Positions 53,661-64,000 of a stretch of 64,000 bases of DNA are shown in pieces; the first letter of the stretch is position 1, and every line of letters starts with the position of its first letter. The notes beneath the pieces were generated by a model, which saw only the letters and a program-made list of their open reading frames with translations, did no database searches and was not told the origin of the DNA. Location of the stretch: contig JAZGTN010000163.1 in the NCBI GenBank assembly GCA_037783415.1, positions 992,001 to 1,056,000 on the forward strand, read 5' to 3'. The stretch comes from Leptasterias polaris (lineage: Eukaryota; Echinodermata; Asteroidea; Forcipulatida; Asteriidae). The translations under genes and the position numbers were made by a program.

Positions 53661-54440
53661 ACTAACATTACCATAAAGGCTTTCAGATAAAAATTACTTC
53701 TTCTTTTTAAGGGTCATTACCAAAGTATGAGCCTACCTTTAGCAAAAAATGACAACCATTTGGGAAAAACTTTTTACTTGACTGATGCAAAATGGTACCA
53801 TTTCTCATAAGCTACTTGTTCACTACTTGCTAGAACATTCAAGGCTTACTCATCAGTGTGCAATAAATAAACAAATGTCTGCAGGCGTTGTGCTTTATTA
53901 AGCTTTTTATAAAGTCACCCACTGGTCGTTGGCATAGTGAACTGTGCATTTTACTCATCCCCCAGGAAGTTAGTAATACACACGTGTAGTAGCCTGGTTT
54001 TTTTCATAAATGTATCTTTTTGATTTAATAATGGTAGTGATCTTACATTCACACACTAAAAAACTAATTTAAAAAACATTTTTTTAAAGTGTAATTCACA
54101 TCTGAAAAGGAAGAAATGAGAGCATTTTTGAACAAGTAGGTTGCACAGTGTTTAGTACTCCACAGGGCAAGTTGAGAAGTGGTGTCCACTGGTAACACTC
54201 TTTACTAGACAATGTATGCCAGGCTAGGATTAAGGGTTTGCCCTGATGTGTCATTTCATTATTGTCATCCTGTCTACATTATCAGTGCTTAATGTACAAT
54301 CTCCTGTACGTCATGTACAGTGACGTACAGTCTATTATCTGTAACTGACAACTGATCACACATTTCCTTACTAAAGCTGGACCGCAGACATTCGTCATAT
54401 TGTGACCTCATTTAAAGTGTGCTTATAAATACTTATGGGA

Positions 54441-54698
54441 AAATACAATTAGCTGTTGCAAACTGCTTACCAACCAAAAGGACCTATCCTAGTATAAATG
54501 CAAAAAATAGTTAATAGCCCGATTTATTCTGATGGTAAAATTTTCTGTGGAATAATTCATTGTTTATTTTTTTCAGTATATTCGTTTGGATACATGCCAG
54601 GTCCCAAAACATACAGCTCTGTACAAAGTAAAGTCTGCTTGTTATTTACTAAAATAGTTAATGGCCTGATGTTTCGACCCTAGCAGACTCTGCTAGGC
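54441..54698. mobile_element. Penelope-associated repeat, copy split by ~130 bp
   Basis: Left part agctgttgcaaactgcttac and aaatagttaatagcccga; right part aaaatagttaatggcctgat, gtttcgaccctagcagactc. The aaatagttaat junction word is repeated on both sides of the inserted 54521-54650. Confidence 0.65.
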
Positions 54699-54701
54699 AA
54701 G

Positions 54702-54790
54702 GGCGTCGATGGGTGGGGGACGGGGGGACATGTCCCCCCACTTTTTAGACTGGGGGGACAGCATATCAGATGTCCCCCCCACTTTTTGAT
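54702..54790. repeat. GGGGGGACATGTCCCCCC-type repeat
   Basis: ggggggacatgtccccccac and gatgtccccccccacttttt, with cactttttgattg; a palindromic GC-rich repeat of unknown class. Confidence 0.5.
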
Positions 54791-55520
54791 TGACTGTTCA
54801 TTAGAAATATGCAAACAAATACAAAAATATACACCATTTTCTTGATTTAATATTTCATTACAATTTTTTTTCATATAAAAGAATAGCGAACAAATGGTGA
54901 AATGTTTTCTTCATTTTCATGTTTTTTTCGGATGGATTACGCGCAGAATGGTATTTTGGGCCTATTTCCATTTCTATAATACAGACAATAGATGACAAGT
55001 TTCGTCAAAGACAAGAACGCCAATGTTTACATTGTTAGCATGTCCAAGTGCAAATGTGTTACGTTTTGTTACAATCGATCCCACAACACACAAAAATGTA
55101 GTAAAATCCATTAAAATAAATAGGAGCAGTTTGTTCAGTGTTATTATTTTTTTCCTTAAAACAAGATATAAGTTAAAATAAAAGAAAAACAAAAAAAGAA
55201 ACAAAAACATCAAAAATGCTCTCAATTTTACTGAAGAAATTGTCGTAATGTGGTTACAATTAAAAAGGATTGTGAATATGATGTTTGTATTTGGTAGAAT
55301 CTCGGTTTTACATAAGGGAAACCCAGGCCCAAACCCCATTTCGGATGATGTTATTGTTAAATATCACCCCCTGTATACTTGCCTCCTGGTCAAACAAAAA
55401 ATAGGGAACAAGTGTAACACAGAAATTAAATGTACAAGTAATGGTGTAGGGTGCAGATAATGTAAGATGCACTTTTTCAAGACTTGCTCACCCGTCCCTC
55501 CTACTTTTCAGTAGCGATCA

Positions 55521-55620
55521 ACGCTGCTAGGGTCGAAACGTCAGACCATTAACTACTTTTTGCATTTACAAAATACCACAGGTTCTTTTGGTTGGTAAGC
55601 AGTATGCAACTGTTTTCTCA
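55521..55620 (+). repeat. Penelope-associated repeat just upstream of SLC26 start exon
   Basis: acgctgctagggtcgaaacg tcagaccattaac, then ggttcttttggttggtaagc. It ends 100 bp before the exon at 55720. Confidence 0.7.
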
Positions 55621-55738
55621 TGTTATTTACTAGTGAAATATCTGGGGGGAAATTTTGGCTGTAGAAAATGTGGTCGAAGTTTTGATTGATGATAACTAAT
55701 TTTTTTTGGTCTACTGTAGTGTAATCTGAACAGTAGCT

Positions 55739-55896
55739 ATGGCAGCCTATGAGGAGCCTCCAGACCCAGATATTGACCATCTTAGGAAACGACGCAGTAT
55801 TTGGATCAACCGTCCCGCCTTCACTGAGTTAGAATTCCAAGAGATACATAAGGAGAACACCAAGGAGAAAAAATCACTGCGGAAGACATTTACAAG
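55739..55896 (+). CDS. SLC26 coding exon 1
   Basis: ATG at 55739-55741; likely acceptor ctactgtag at 55711-55719; donor GTATTT at 55897. Encodes the N-terminal tail, including [20 protein letters not shown], akin to the (V/I)xRPVxxEEEF stretch of SLC26 proteins. Phase 2 end. Confidence 0.88.
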
Positions 55897-58800
55897 GTAT
55901 TTGTGACAGGGAAAAACGATTCTAATATTTTAATATAGGCCTTAATTTCTATGCAAATTTGTTTTCAGATTTTTCCAATTTTTAGCACCACATGCATTCT
56001 GAAATCCCAAACAAAAAAGATACGACTCATTTTTATCTTAGGAGTTGCTCACCCCAAATTATTTTTAGCCCCTGGCATATTTTCTGGTATCTTAAATCTG
56101 GCAGTATCCCCCCCCCCCCCTGTATAGATAAGGTACATGAAGAACAAACCCAGTTTGATAATAAGAAAGCTTCCCCTCTCAGACAGCAACCTGGCCAAAA
56201 TAGAGCAGCACAACTTTGTTTAAAATTGAATAGTCTTACTCTTTCTAACAAAGGTTTTTTTAAATTAAGCTTTCAGCAGTTTCAAAGATTTTCAACAAGT
56301 GAATGGACAAGCATGGCTTGAAGGTCTCTTTCAGTCCATTTTCGATGAAAACTTGAAGGTGAATTTAAAAAAAGAACTTTCAAAAAAAAAAAAAAAAAAA
56401 AAGAGTCAACACAAATTATTTTCAGTTTTTTTTTTCCATTCACATAAAACACTTTTTGGGTGGTTTCATAGAATGGTTTTTGCCACTGAGTCGTGGCCAA
56501 GCTGTCTAGCTTACCGAACCCACGCTTTTGTATTGTCAGCAGCAAAGCGTGGGTTCGAATTACGCTCATGGCACTTGTGCCCTTGAGCAAGGCACTTAAC
56601 CATAATTGCTTCCTAAAAGTAGTTAGGTAGCTAAGCCCTCACCTTGAGGTGGCTTCTGGTCTTTTGATGTAAAGTGAATTCTCAAAAAATATCAATAAAA
56701 TATAATGCTGATTTACAGGCCAAATTATTAACAAAGATACAATAGAAGTCACCTGTCTTAAAAAGCTGTTTTGATTTTAATCTGTACCTTTCTTAGGCAC
56801 TACATATCATGTTTTAGTTTTGGTTTAGTTTTTACTGTGTTTTAGGAAGTTTGGGCAAAACAAGCTGAATTTTAAGGTCCCAGAATTTAAGTGTTTTTAA
56901 GGTCCCTGAATTTAAGTGTTTTTACTTGGCTTTATCTTTGGTTTTGAAAGCCTTACTGTGCAATCTGGGGCCTTCTATATGGTTTTTGTTGGGGTTTTAT
57001 CTGTGTGATTTGTGCATCTAGGAAAAACCCTGCTGTTGATTTAGACCAGCTGATTTCCTAATTTTCTTGGGTTTTGTTTAATTCAAAACTAAACAACACG
57101 ATATTTCTCATTTTCTTTTACCAAGTTGCTTGTCTGATAAATGTGGAAAGAAAGTTTTCCTGATTAATATTTGTGTATTTTTTATTTCTTTTTTAATTTA
57201 CTTGTTGATGTTTTTGTTTTTGGTTTGTTAGGGAGGGGGGTTGTAATTAGTAATTTGAACATAGGCTATATTTGAATGCAGACAGGTAACAGCTCTGAGT
57301 AAGTGTTGAGTCATGCTCCCTTTCTTCATTTTCATCAGGTTTGTCGGTCGGCAGCAATGCACCCGTCAAAGCTTGAAGGGTTTCTTCTGTCGAGTCTTTC
57401 CAATACTTGATTGGCTACCAGAGTATGACATCAAGCGTGACCTTATGGGGGACTGTGCGGCTGGACTTACAGTTGGAATCATGAGGTTACCTCAGGGTGA
57501 GTGATGACGTATGACATATAGCCTTTAAGAGCCTTTTGTCAAGTCCTTCAGTGGCTTAGACAGCTTCGTAGAGCCACTTTTCCCAAGTGACTGGAAGGGG
57601 AGACCCAAACCAAAGTGGCTTCACCACGAGGGCCTTTACAACTGTTTGCAGTTTCTGATGTTTTTCTTTATATCTCAATTGTTGCTGACCTTACAGGGAA
57701 GCAATATTCCAAACCAATCAGAAATGAAGGGTGTCATTGGTTTGGCATACATTAACAAATTATGTAAATTAACAATGGTTAATCCTTCAGCATTTGACTT
57801 ATTTGCATACAAGTTATGAATAATGTATGTTTCATACTTTGTAAATAATTCATAAAAAACTAGAGATTCAGAGTTTGTTTTACCACAAACTCTAGGTGTT
57901 CGGATATCGCTGGGCTCGATGCTGTTTTAATGCGTTAGCTATATCATTGATTTGCTGAAAACAATGTTGATAGCTTTTGAAATTACAAAGAAAGTAAAGT
58001 GTAAAGGCTACTCAAAATATGAAATTTCCTAAATAATAAACTTTTGTTTAGCCAGATATGAAAACCGATGACATCATTCTGAAGTTAGAAAAGTTTTTAT
58101 CGACAAAGGTATTTAAATATGTGCCAAGTGGAAAACAAAGATGAACTTACAAAAAAAATTAGCAAAAGAGTACATTATTTAGATTATTTGAAAGGGCAAA
58201 GGGTCCATTGTCAGTTCATAGTCATACAGAGGAACATTCTCCCCACTTCCCCTTCATCTTGGCCACAGATCTTGAAACGAGCCTTTGAATGACTCACAAG
58301 TACAACTTTTAAGTATTATGTATTCCATTCAATGAAGTTTATTTATTTTTCGATGGTTTTCGAATCTTTATTGATTAAAAAAAAACACTATGTGCTATTC
58401 ATGTTGACATGATTAAGTAACATTTCTGAAAAGTTTTTAACAGGGTTTCAAAAACAGTGAGTTGGATATTAGAATATTAAAAGAAAAGACTTTTGTTTAG
58501 GATAATTATGCAAGACAAAGACAAAGCATGAGGACGGCAAGTCTAAGCCTCTCGTGAATTTATTCTAATAACATAATGAGTGATGCACCATATAGAGGTA
58601 GATCTACCTCTATGGGGCATCATACACTACAACAACGGGTGTGAAACTTTCACTGTACACCTTTCAGGCACTGGATGCACTGATGATGTCTAAAAATAAG
58701 TCAAGCATGAGCTATTGGTTGCATTTTTAAAAATAGATTGCTTGATTTTTAGCTATGATCTTTATACAGAACGGTTTGTTAAATTTAGGATATTGAAAGA

Positions 58801-61800
58801 AAAGGCAAGTCATGAAGACGGCAAGTCTAAGCCTCTCGTGAATTTTGACTAATAACATAATTACATGTAGTTGAGTACTATTTCTACCTGTATATGGTGC
58901 ATACTCAGCGAGGAAATTTGGGGCTATCCTTGGCTATATTTAAACAGTTTACTTTTAATGTATAATAACAGTAATAATAACAAATAGTATGCCAAATTGA
59001 AATAGTATGCCAATTATACTGCCAATATGTAATAGAAATACATTTTTAACAATTATTCATAAATACCCCCAGACACTTTCGCTATTCCTATTGGTGGAGA
59101 GCACATCACGTGGGGGTGTTTAAACGGCTGATAAAGACATAGCTAGAGCTGTTTAAGACCGGCTGGCTTTGCGTGTTGTGCGCACAAGCTCATTTACGTC
59201 AATTTACTTACGCGGAATTTACTGACGTGGCAGGGTCGTGGCAGTGCGATAAAGGCACTCGCCTTCGGCTCGGGCCTTTATCGCACTGCCACGACCCTGC
59301 CGGTTTTAAACGGCCGTTTAAGAACTCGTCGCCACTTTTTTATTCCCTTAATAATAAAAAATAGTACTTGACTCTATATCACGATTTAATCTACAGAGGA
59401 AGTACATACGTACATTCAACCTTCTAAAAATGATCAAAATAATTTAATGTACTAGCACCATTTATGTAAGAAAAATCCAAACATCTTTCTTGCTTATTTG
59501 GAGAACTTTTCCAGTGCGGTTTAACATACTGGAATGTTCTAAACGACCAAGTTAAGAAATTCTGCAAACTTCTAATATTCACTTGAAACCTTCGGAAACA
59601 CTCTCTGAATACATCCATAATGCTGCTATAACTCAAGATGCTGCATTACATGTACATTCCTGTGTATGTTTTTTGTCTGACAGTCCTTATTAATCACAAT
59701 AATAATGGATTTATAGAGTGCCTTATGCAAGCCTCACAGTGCTTTACAGTAAAACATATTGTAAAAAGGTATAACAGTGCAACAATTTAGTTTAAAAATC
59801 AAGTAGAAGTTGTCACTTAGTGTTTATTGTCACTTGTATCTGGTCTGTCAATAATAATGATAATACAAAAATATACAAGGCATTATATGGCGCTCTATAA
59901 AGAACACAGCCCATCACAATCAACAACAGAATCAAATACAAAGAAATTAAGAAAATGCATTAAAACAAACATATCATAAGCTGATCAATAGGTTAGGGTT
60001 GAAAAGCTATGCTCCACACAGACCTGAATCATTGTTCAGTAATTGACCATACATTCCATAACTACATTGTCATCAACATTTTTACCATTAAAACTTTCTC
60101 TAAATTCAATTATGAACTTGCTTTGCCACAATAATTAATGTGTTTATTAAAATGGACAGCACTTTAATGAAAATGAATGTAATTAAATGAAGGGAGACCG
60201 CCAACGGGCTAGATAGCTCAGTTGGTAGAGCGCCGGCACGTTAAACCGGAGGTCGTTGGTTCAAATCCCGCTCTAGTCAATTTTTCTTTGTTCAACCCAA
60301 AATCATTTAAACATTTACCCAGTCAGTTTCCCTTGTGGTTTATTATTTAATTAAATGAAGATAACAAAACAAAACCCGTTTTGTTTTTGCTCATAATTGA
60401 AAGGCCAGTATAGAATTGATGGCTTCGGTTGTAAGCTATGACTGATTAACAACTAATTCACAGTAACAAAAATCTGTAAAAAGCAAGAACAATGCAAAAT
60501 GTTAAGGCTTGTACATGTAGCTCAAAATGTTTAATGGTCTAGATTTTTATTTACTAGACCAGAATCAAAATAAGAAGAAAAAAACAGTTCTACACAGTTA
60601 AACATATGAACCGTTTTTATTCTTCGTAAAATCTCAGGTATTCAGAAGCAGGTCCCCAACACAGCTATCATCGGTACTTTTGATGACTCAGGGCTCGAAT
60701 TTGGGGAGAAAATCCACAAGACTACAGGGCTTGTAGCTCAAAATCTTTACTGGACCAGACATTTTTTTACAAGACCAGATTCAAAATGTGAAAAAAAAAA
60801 ACTTGCTGCCACAGTTTAACATGCATTTAACTGCTTTTATATGAACCCGAACTGAGACAAGTAAGGGAAGAGTATACTTGATTACTCATAGAATTGAAAG
60901 ATAATTTATTAGACCCAAAGTCAACACTTGAACATAATGTGTTTCTGTTATTCAATTGAAAAACACAAGACCATCGGTCCGACTGGTCCGACACTAAAAT
61001 TACTGGCCCCGGGCCTGTGGTCCAGTGTAAAATTCGAGCCCTGGATGTGTCCTCTTTGTACACATCACATCAGGGAATCAGACTCCTTTACCAGCCATAA
61101 GACAAGGGGTCATGTCACCTGCACCACCACTAATCTAATCTATCTAATATCTTGCAGAGTTTGTGGTGTTCAATATTATAGGTGAAACAATTAAACTACA
61201 CTGAAGAGGCGTTTCTACGGCCACAGATCCACAGTCAACACCCAAAAGCTGGATACACCTGTAGGACACCACTTCAACCTTCCTAACCACTCCATTTCTG
61301 ACATGAATTTACAGGGCATTTAGTAACTGCAGAGAGACTGTTCGTCTGAGTAGGGGGAAATTGTGGATAAGGCGCTTAAAGACCACGCAGCCCCATATGG
61401 TTTGAACATCCAAGAAGGAAATGACTAATAACCATTTGTCTATGCCTTCTCCCCTTCCCCCCACAGATATCCCTATTTTTAGTCTGCCCTATATATAACT
61501 AATTATTTAATTTTCTTCCAACCTTCCATTTTGACCTTTGTGTTTCCAACTTCTTGTGGTCAAGTCATCCCCTTCCCTCCAAACCCCCCCCCCCCCCCCT
61601 TTGTCTCCATAATCCCTGCTACCCCCTGCTTTTTCTGAATGCTTTTTAGCTTTTCTCTCTCCACTCTCTCTATTCATGTATTTCCACTGGACTGCTCTTG
61701 TCACCCTTGTGGTACACATGTATGTGTGTATTCTTGCCTTTGAGAAAGACTCTGCTAAGTCAGGCCACTAACTAATTTGTTTACGTTTTTATTATAAAAG

Positions 61801-63159
61801 ATGTTACACATAGTAAGTGATTGTAATTCAATTGAAATTTCGAAGGCTTTCCATGGTGGTTTATAGTATTGAGTTAAATCATTACTGTGTCTCACACCTA
61901 CTGTACCATCACCTTTGATTCCATAAACCATCCCTTAAGACTACCAGTGAAATTATTGTTGTTGTTTTTTTTTTACGTTTTTTTTCTTCACATAATTGCA
62001 AGAATATGTCATCTAAAATACCCAAAAGATACTTATTGATAATTAATAACAGTCTAAATGTACTTTTAAACTGTTTCTCCCTGAATACCAAACTAATCAA
62101 ATAAATAAAAACAATTTACAGAAACTGTGTACTATAATATTACACAACACTCACATGTGTTGTTGATATTAAAATATAAACCATCCCCAAACCCAATATA
62201 ACCCAACTTATCGTTTTGTTCGATTCTGGTGGAAATATAATAATTATAACAATTTCCCCCCTGTTGCACCAAATCCATTAGTTGTTAATGATATGCATTT
62301 AAGATAACATTGAGATATAATACAGTAGGAATGCTGCAGTTAACTTATAATATGCTTCAGTGACCCTAATCAGAGTCCAACAGTTTGGGTGTTGGGTTAC
62401 CATGGTATTGGATTATCTTAGAGTGAGGAAGGATTCTATCAAAACAAAATTAGTTGGAGTGACTTTTTCAGAGATAAAACACACAAATACATTTGTGGGA
62501 CTACATGTATTTTGTACAATTGTTTCTTTGAAGGTTTTACTGTTTACAGTTTTGATTTTTTTGTTTTATATTATTCTTTCTCCAATTTTTCTTGAAAAAG
62601 AAATTTTCATTCTTTTCAAACCTGAAGGTTGCAAAAACTGTGAAAGTTAGCCATTGATAAATATTTTATCTGTTAAAATTGGCCCTTGTGGTTGTTGTTG
62701 TTGTATCTTGTAAATTTTTATGTATCCCATTAAAACCATTTTTTGCCCTGAAAATCGATCCATCAAATGTTTTTCTCTGGGATAAATGTATGTTGTTCAA
62801 GATATTTTGGGGACCAATCAATAAAGTTAGAATGGATTTGTGTTGTTTTTTCTTTTTGGGGTGATAAATATTTCCTGGTCCAGTGAACGTTTAAATCTTT
62901 CCACCAATAATCAAAATTAGTTTGAATGTTTGAAATTGGATTTGAATATTTGATGAAACATTTACTGTGAATATAGAAAATTTGGGTTATCAATATCAGT
63001 AACTATATATATGCATAATACAAAATTGACTATTTCTTTGTATTGAAGGTATGGCATACGGACTCTTAGCAACCTTGGCACCAGTCTATGGACTCTACAC
63101 TGTATTCTTCCCAGCTATCATCTATGCAATGATGGGAACATCAAGACACATCTCAGTAG
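55739..63159 (+). CDS. SLC26-family anion transporter, first three coding exons (3' part outside window)
   Basis: SLC26 (SulP) proteins are plasma-membrane anion exchangers or channels, with a transmembrane domain and a C-terminal STAS domain. Exons 55739-55896, 57339-57496 and 63049-63159 join in phase to 142 residues. The N-terminus is a charged cytosolic tail ([20 protein letters not shown]). Exon 2 holds [20 protein letters not shown] and [14 protein letters not shown], the SLC26 signature leading into helix 1. Exon 3 holds [20 protein letters not shown] and [10 protein letters not shown], matching the QG(L/M)AYALLA...GTSRHISVG hallmark. Start: ATG at 55739, with an acceptor 20 bp upstream and stops further up in frame. 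The remaining membrane domain and STAS lie to the right. Which paralogue (A5/A6-like or other) cannot be decided from this part. Confidence 0.94.
56330..56760 (+). repeat. Dispersed repeat copy split by a SINE
   Basis: Left part cagtccattttcgatgaaaa ... ttcacataaaacactttttg ggtggtttca (to ~56469); right part gatttacaggccaaat ... agaagtcacctgt (56712-56753). Compare 53014-53217, where these parts are adjacent. Confidence 0.8.
56473..56690 (+). mobile_element. tRNA-derived SINE family A, nested insertion
   Basis: Head ccactgagtcgtggccaagc, box-B-like gggttcgaat, then cacttgtgcccttgagcaag and gcacttaaccataattgctt. It lies inside the older repeat at the ggtttca position. Confidence 0.75.
57339..57496 (+). 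CDS. SLC26 coding exon 2
   Basis: Acceptor ttttcatcag before 57339, donor GTGAGT at 57497. Encodes [20 protein letters not shown] then [20 protein letters not shown] and [12 protein letters not shown]. 158 nt, phase 2 to 1. Confidence 0.95.
57892..57960 (+). repeat. Terminal fragment of the AGGTGTTCGGG element family
   Basis: ctaggtgttcggatatcgct ggg corresponds to the inverted right end of the element at 21453-23384; similarity fades within ~70 bp. Confidence 0.55.
58485..58870 (+). repeat. Direct repeat pair
   Basis: gacggcaagtctaagcctct cgtgaattt with aataacataat following occurs at about 58532 and 58815; flanking ttaggata/attgaaagaaaag is also shared. Confidence 0.7.
59100..59345. repeat. 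GC-rich hairpin repeat (TTAAACGGCCGTTTAA family)
   Basis: gcagggtcgtggcagtgcga taaaggc (59231) and gcctttatcgcactgccacg accctgc (59274) are perfect inverted arms around cactcgccttcggctcgg; then cggttttaaacggccgttta agaactcgtcg. Relative at 33967-34040. Confidence 0.85.
60207..60350 (+). mobile_element. tRNA-derived SINE with well-kept tRNA-like head
   Basis: 60209-60281 folds as a tRNA: acceptor ggctaga/tctagtc, D arm gctcagttggtagagc, anticodon arm around acgttaa, T arm gttggttcaaatcccgc. The loop lacks the invariant T at position 33, and stem mismatches exist (one in the T stem, one in the anticodon stem). It is followed by a tail (tttcccttgtggtttattat) shared with 4343-4402, so I call it a SINE rather than a tRNA gene. 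Confidence 0.65.
60689..61043. mobile_element. MITE with CAGGGCTCGAATTT ends, second copy
   Basis: Very similar throughout to 40402-40772 (shared agactacagggcttgtagct and atttactggcc-type segments). It directly abuts the Penelope-like fragment on its right. Confidence 0.9.
61044..61440 (+). mobile_element. Penelope-like retroelement remnant: GIY-YIG endonuclease region
   Basis: With a few stops the frame reads [37 protein letters not shown] and GVQYYR (the GIY-YIG pair LIYLI...VQYY, preceded by paired cysteines), then [15 protein letters not shown] and [10 protein letters not shown]. This order is characteristic of the C-terminal endonuclease of Penelope-like elements. The reverse transcriptase part is absent. 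Confidence 0.85.
61735..61790 (+). repeat. Penelope-associated motif downstream of the GIY-YIG remnant
   Basis: cctttgagaaagactctgct aagtcaggccactaactaat: a shortened copy of the hairpin motif, about 300 bp after the endonuclease remnant on the same strand. Confidence 0.65.
63049..63159 (+). CDS. SLC26 coding exon 3
   Basis: Acceptor ttgtattgaag before 63049, donor GTAGGT at 63160. Encodes [20 protein letters not shown] then [16 protein letters not shown]; first two transmembrane helices. 111 nt, phase 1 to 1. Confidence 0.96.
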
Positions 63160-64000
63160 GTAGGTCAGAGGTCATTTCCTCCTCTCAGTCGTCTCTTTAA
63201 AGCCATGTTTGAATAAAGTGACTTCAACTATTGGCTACGACTAGAGCAATAATGTTGAAGAATAGCCCTTTTTCAACCTTGTTCCCAGTGGTGTATGATC
63301 TCGTCGTGGCATTTTCCCCCAGAATGCCTTGCTCGATTATAACCTCTGGAAGCGTGACTTCAGAATATCAAGATATAGGCCTATTGGATATTATTTTTAG
63401 TTAGCCATGCTGTTGATCCACTCTACGTGCATGCCCAAAATGGTCAGAGCCCCCCCCCCCCAAGATAAAACAAAATTAAGTAATAGAGCAACTGGTCTAC
63501 TCTCATTCTCCTGATCTTGTCACTGTATGCAGTTTAGAGTGACGGTGTAAAACCATGATTCATTTGAAGTTGATTGTGTCAAATAACATACATTTTGACA
63601 TGTGCGTACTAAGTGCCGTACAAGCGCTCAAATGTTTTTAACAAGTGTGCGCGGAGAGCAGTCATTTTTGGTTGCCAATCAGCATTGTTTTTCAGTGCTT
63701 CCTTGCCAGGGGTTAGTGGCAAGAGGTATTGATACTGCGCACTGCTCATGGTTGCGAGGCTGAGACCTTTTCAGCAATCTGGCCGTAGCCATTGCCAAAG
63801 CGGCTAACTCAGACGTGGCCTAAGTCCATGAAGTCTGTAACTAGCCAATCTTGTAACTACATGTAGTCCCCTGTACTGATGATATCATGGTTTGTTTACT
63901 GCATTGCTTAAGTGCTGTAACTAGGTACAAATTGGCTAGTTCAGATTAGGATCGGTAGAAACGGTTAAACGGTTGACATGTTTCATTTAACCATTTTGGA
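63160..64000 (+). other. SLC26 third intron, start
   Basis: Begins with donor GTAGGT. A C-run is at 63450-63461. No exon is seen before the window ends. Confidence 0.6.

Larger units (their letters stand above)
55897..57338 (+). other. SLC26 first coding intron
   Basis: GT-AG. Contains the repeat copy 56330-56760 with its nested SINE and a C-run at 56109-56118. 56760-57330 is T-rich with no other feature. Confidence 0.6.
57497..63048 (+). other. SLC26 second coding intron
   Basis: GT-AG, 5.5 kb. Holds the element ends and repeats listed at 57892, 58485, 59100, 60207, 60689, 61044 and 61735. 59350-60200 and 61790-63040 are AT-rich; short frames there have no similarity I recognise. Confidence 0.6.

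Noticed and set aside
54974..55339. 121-codon minus-strand frame
   Set aside because: AT-rich, Phe/Leu-rich translation without family similarity.
60209..60281. Functional tRNA-Asn gene
   Set aside because: Missing T33, stem mismatches and a SINE-type tail; reported as a SINE head instead.

Overview
This is metazoan nuclear DNA: genes with many small exons and GT-AG introns, AT-rich non-coding sequence, and dense interspersed repeats (tRNA-derived SINEs, 3' ends of L2/CR1-like retrotransposons, Penelope-like element remnants, and many miniature inverted-repeat or foldback elements). The protein style and repeat types suggest a marine invertebrate deuterostome. An echinoderm such as a sea star is my best guess, but the species is not proven by anything I can read. 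Most short open frames in the window are repeat or intron noise. The real genes had to be assembled exon by exon from splice sites, reading phase and protein similarity.

Three genes are supported. (1) On the + strand, from the left edge to 17313, are thirteen 3' exons of a peroxisomal acyl-CoA oxidase (ACOX1-like), with the catalytic-Glu motif and a C-terminal SKL peroxisome signal; the first ~100 codons lie outside the window. (2) On the - strand, 41700 down to 26794, is a complete twelve-exon porcupine-type O-acyltransferase (PORCN, 487 residues) of the MBOAT family, with the conserved Asn (333) and His (368). One of its introns uses a GC-AG splice pair. (3) On the + strand, from 55739 and leaving the right edge, are the first three coding exons of an SLC26-family anion transporter; a non-coding first exon may end at 50046. 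ACOX1 and PORCN converge tail to tail. PORCN and SLC26 diverge head to head across about 6 to 12 kb of repeats. The genes act in unrelated pathways (peroxisomal beta-oxidation, Wnt lipidation in the ER, membrane anion transport) and form no operon-like unit.

Layout: 1-17313 ACOX1 exons with repeat-filled introns, including an apparently identical 659-bp block present in two introns and an in-frame extra copy of the 3' part of exon 7. 17314-26793 is gene-free and holds a three-copy ~1.1-kb head-to-tail array rich in the palindrome TGACGTCA (17757-21320) and a 1.9-kb element with terminal inverted repeats (21453-23384). 26794-41773 is PORCN with SINEs, MITEs and a 2.2-kb DNA element (37292-39489) inside its introns. 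41774-55719 is an intergenic/5' region with several foldback elements, AT-rich satellite and short tandem arrays. 55720-63159 is the SLC26 start with a large second intron containing a tRNA-derived SINE, a CAGGG-ended MITE and a Penelope-like GIY-YIG remnant.

The most interesting points are the possible duplicated exon 7b of ACOX1, the 94-bp direct repeats flanking the copied block in intron 3, the TGACGTCA-rich array, the GC-AG intron of PORCN, and a recurrent stem-plus-GAAAC motif that follows both Penelope-like remnants and recurs across the window. No bacterial-type system, CRISPR array or rRNA gene was seen.
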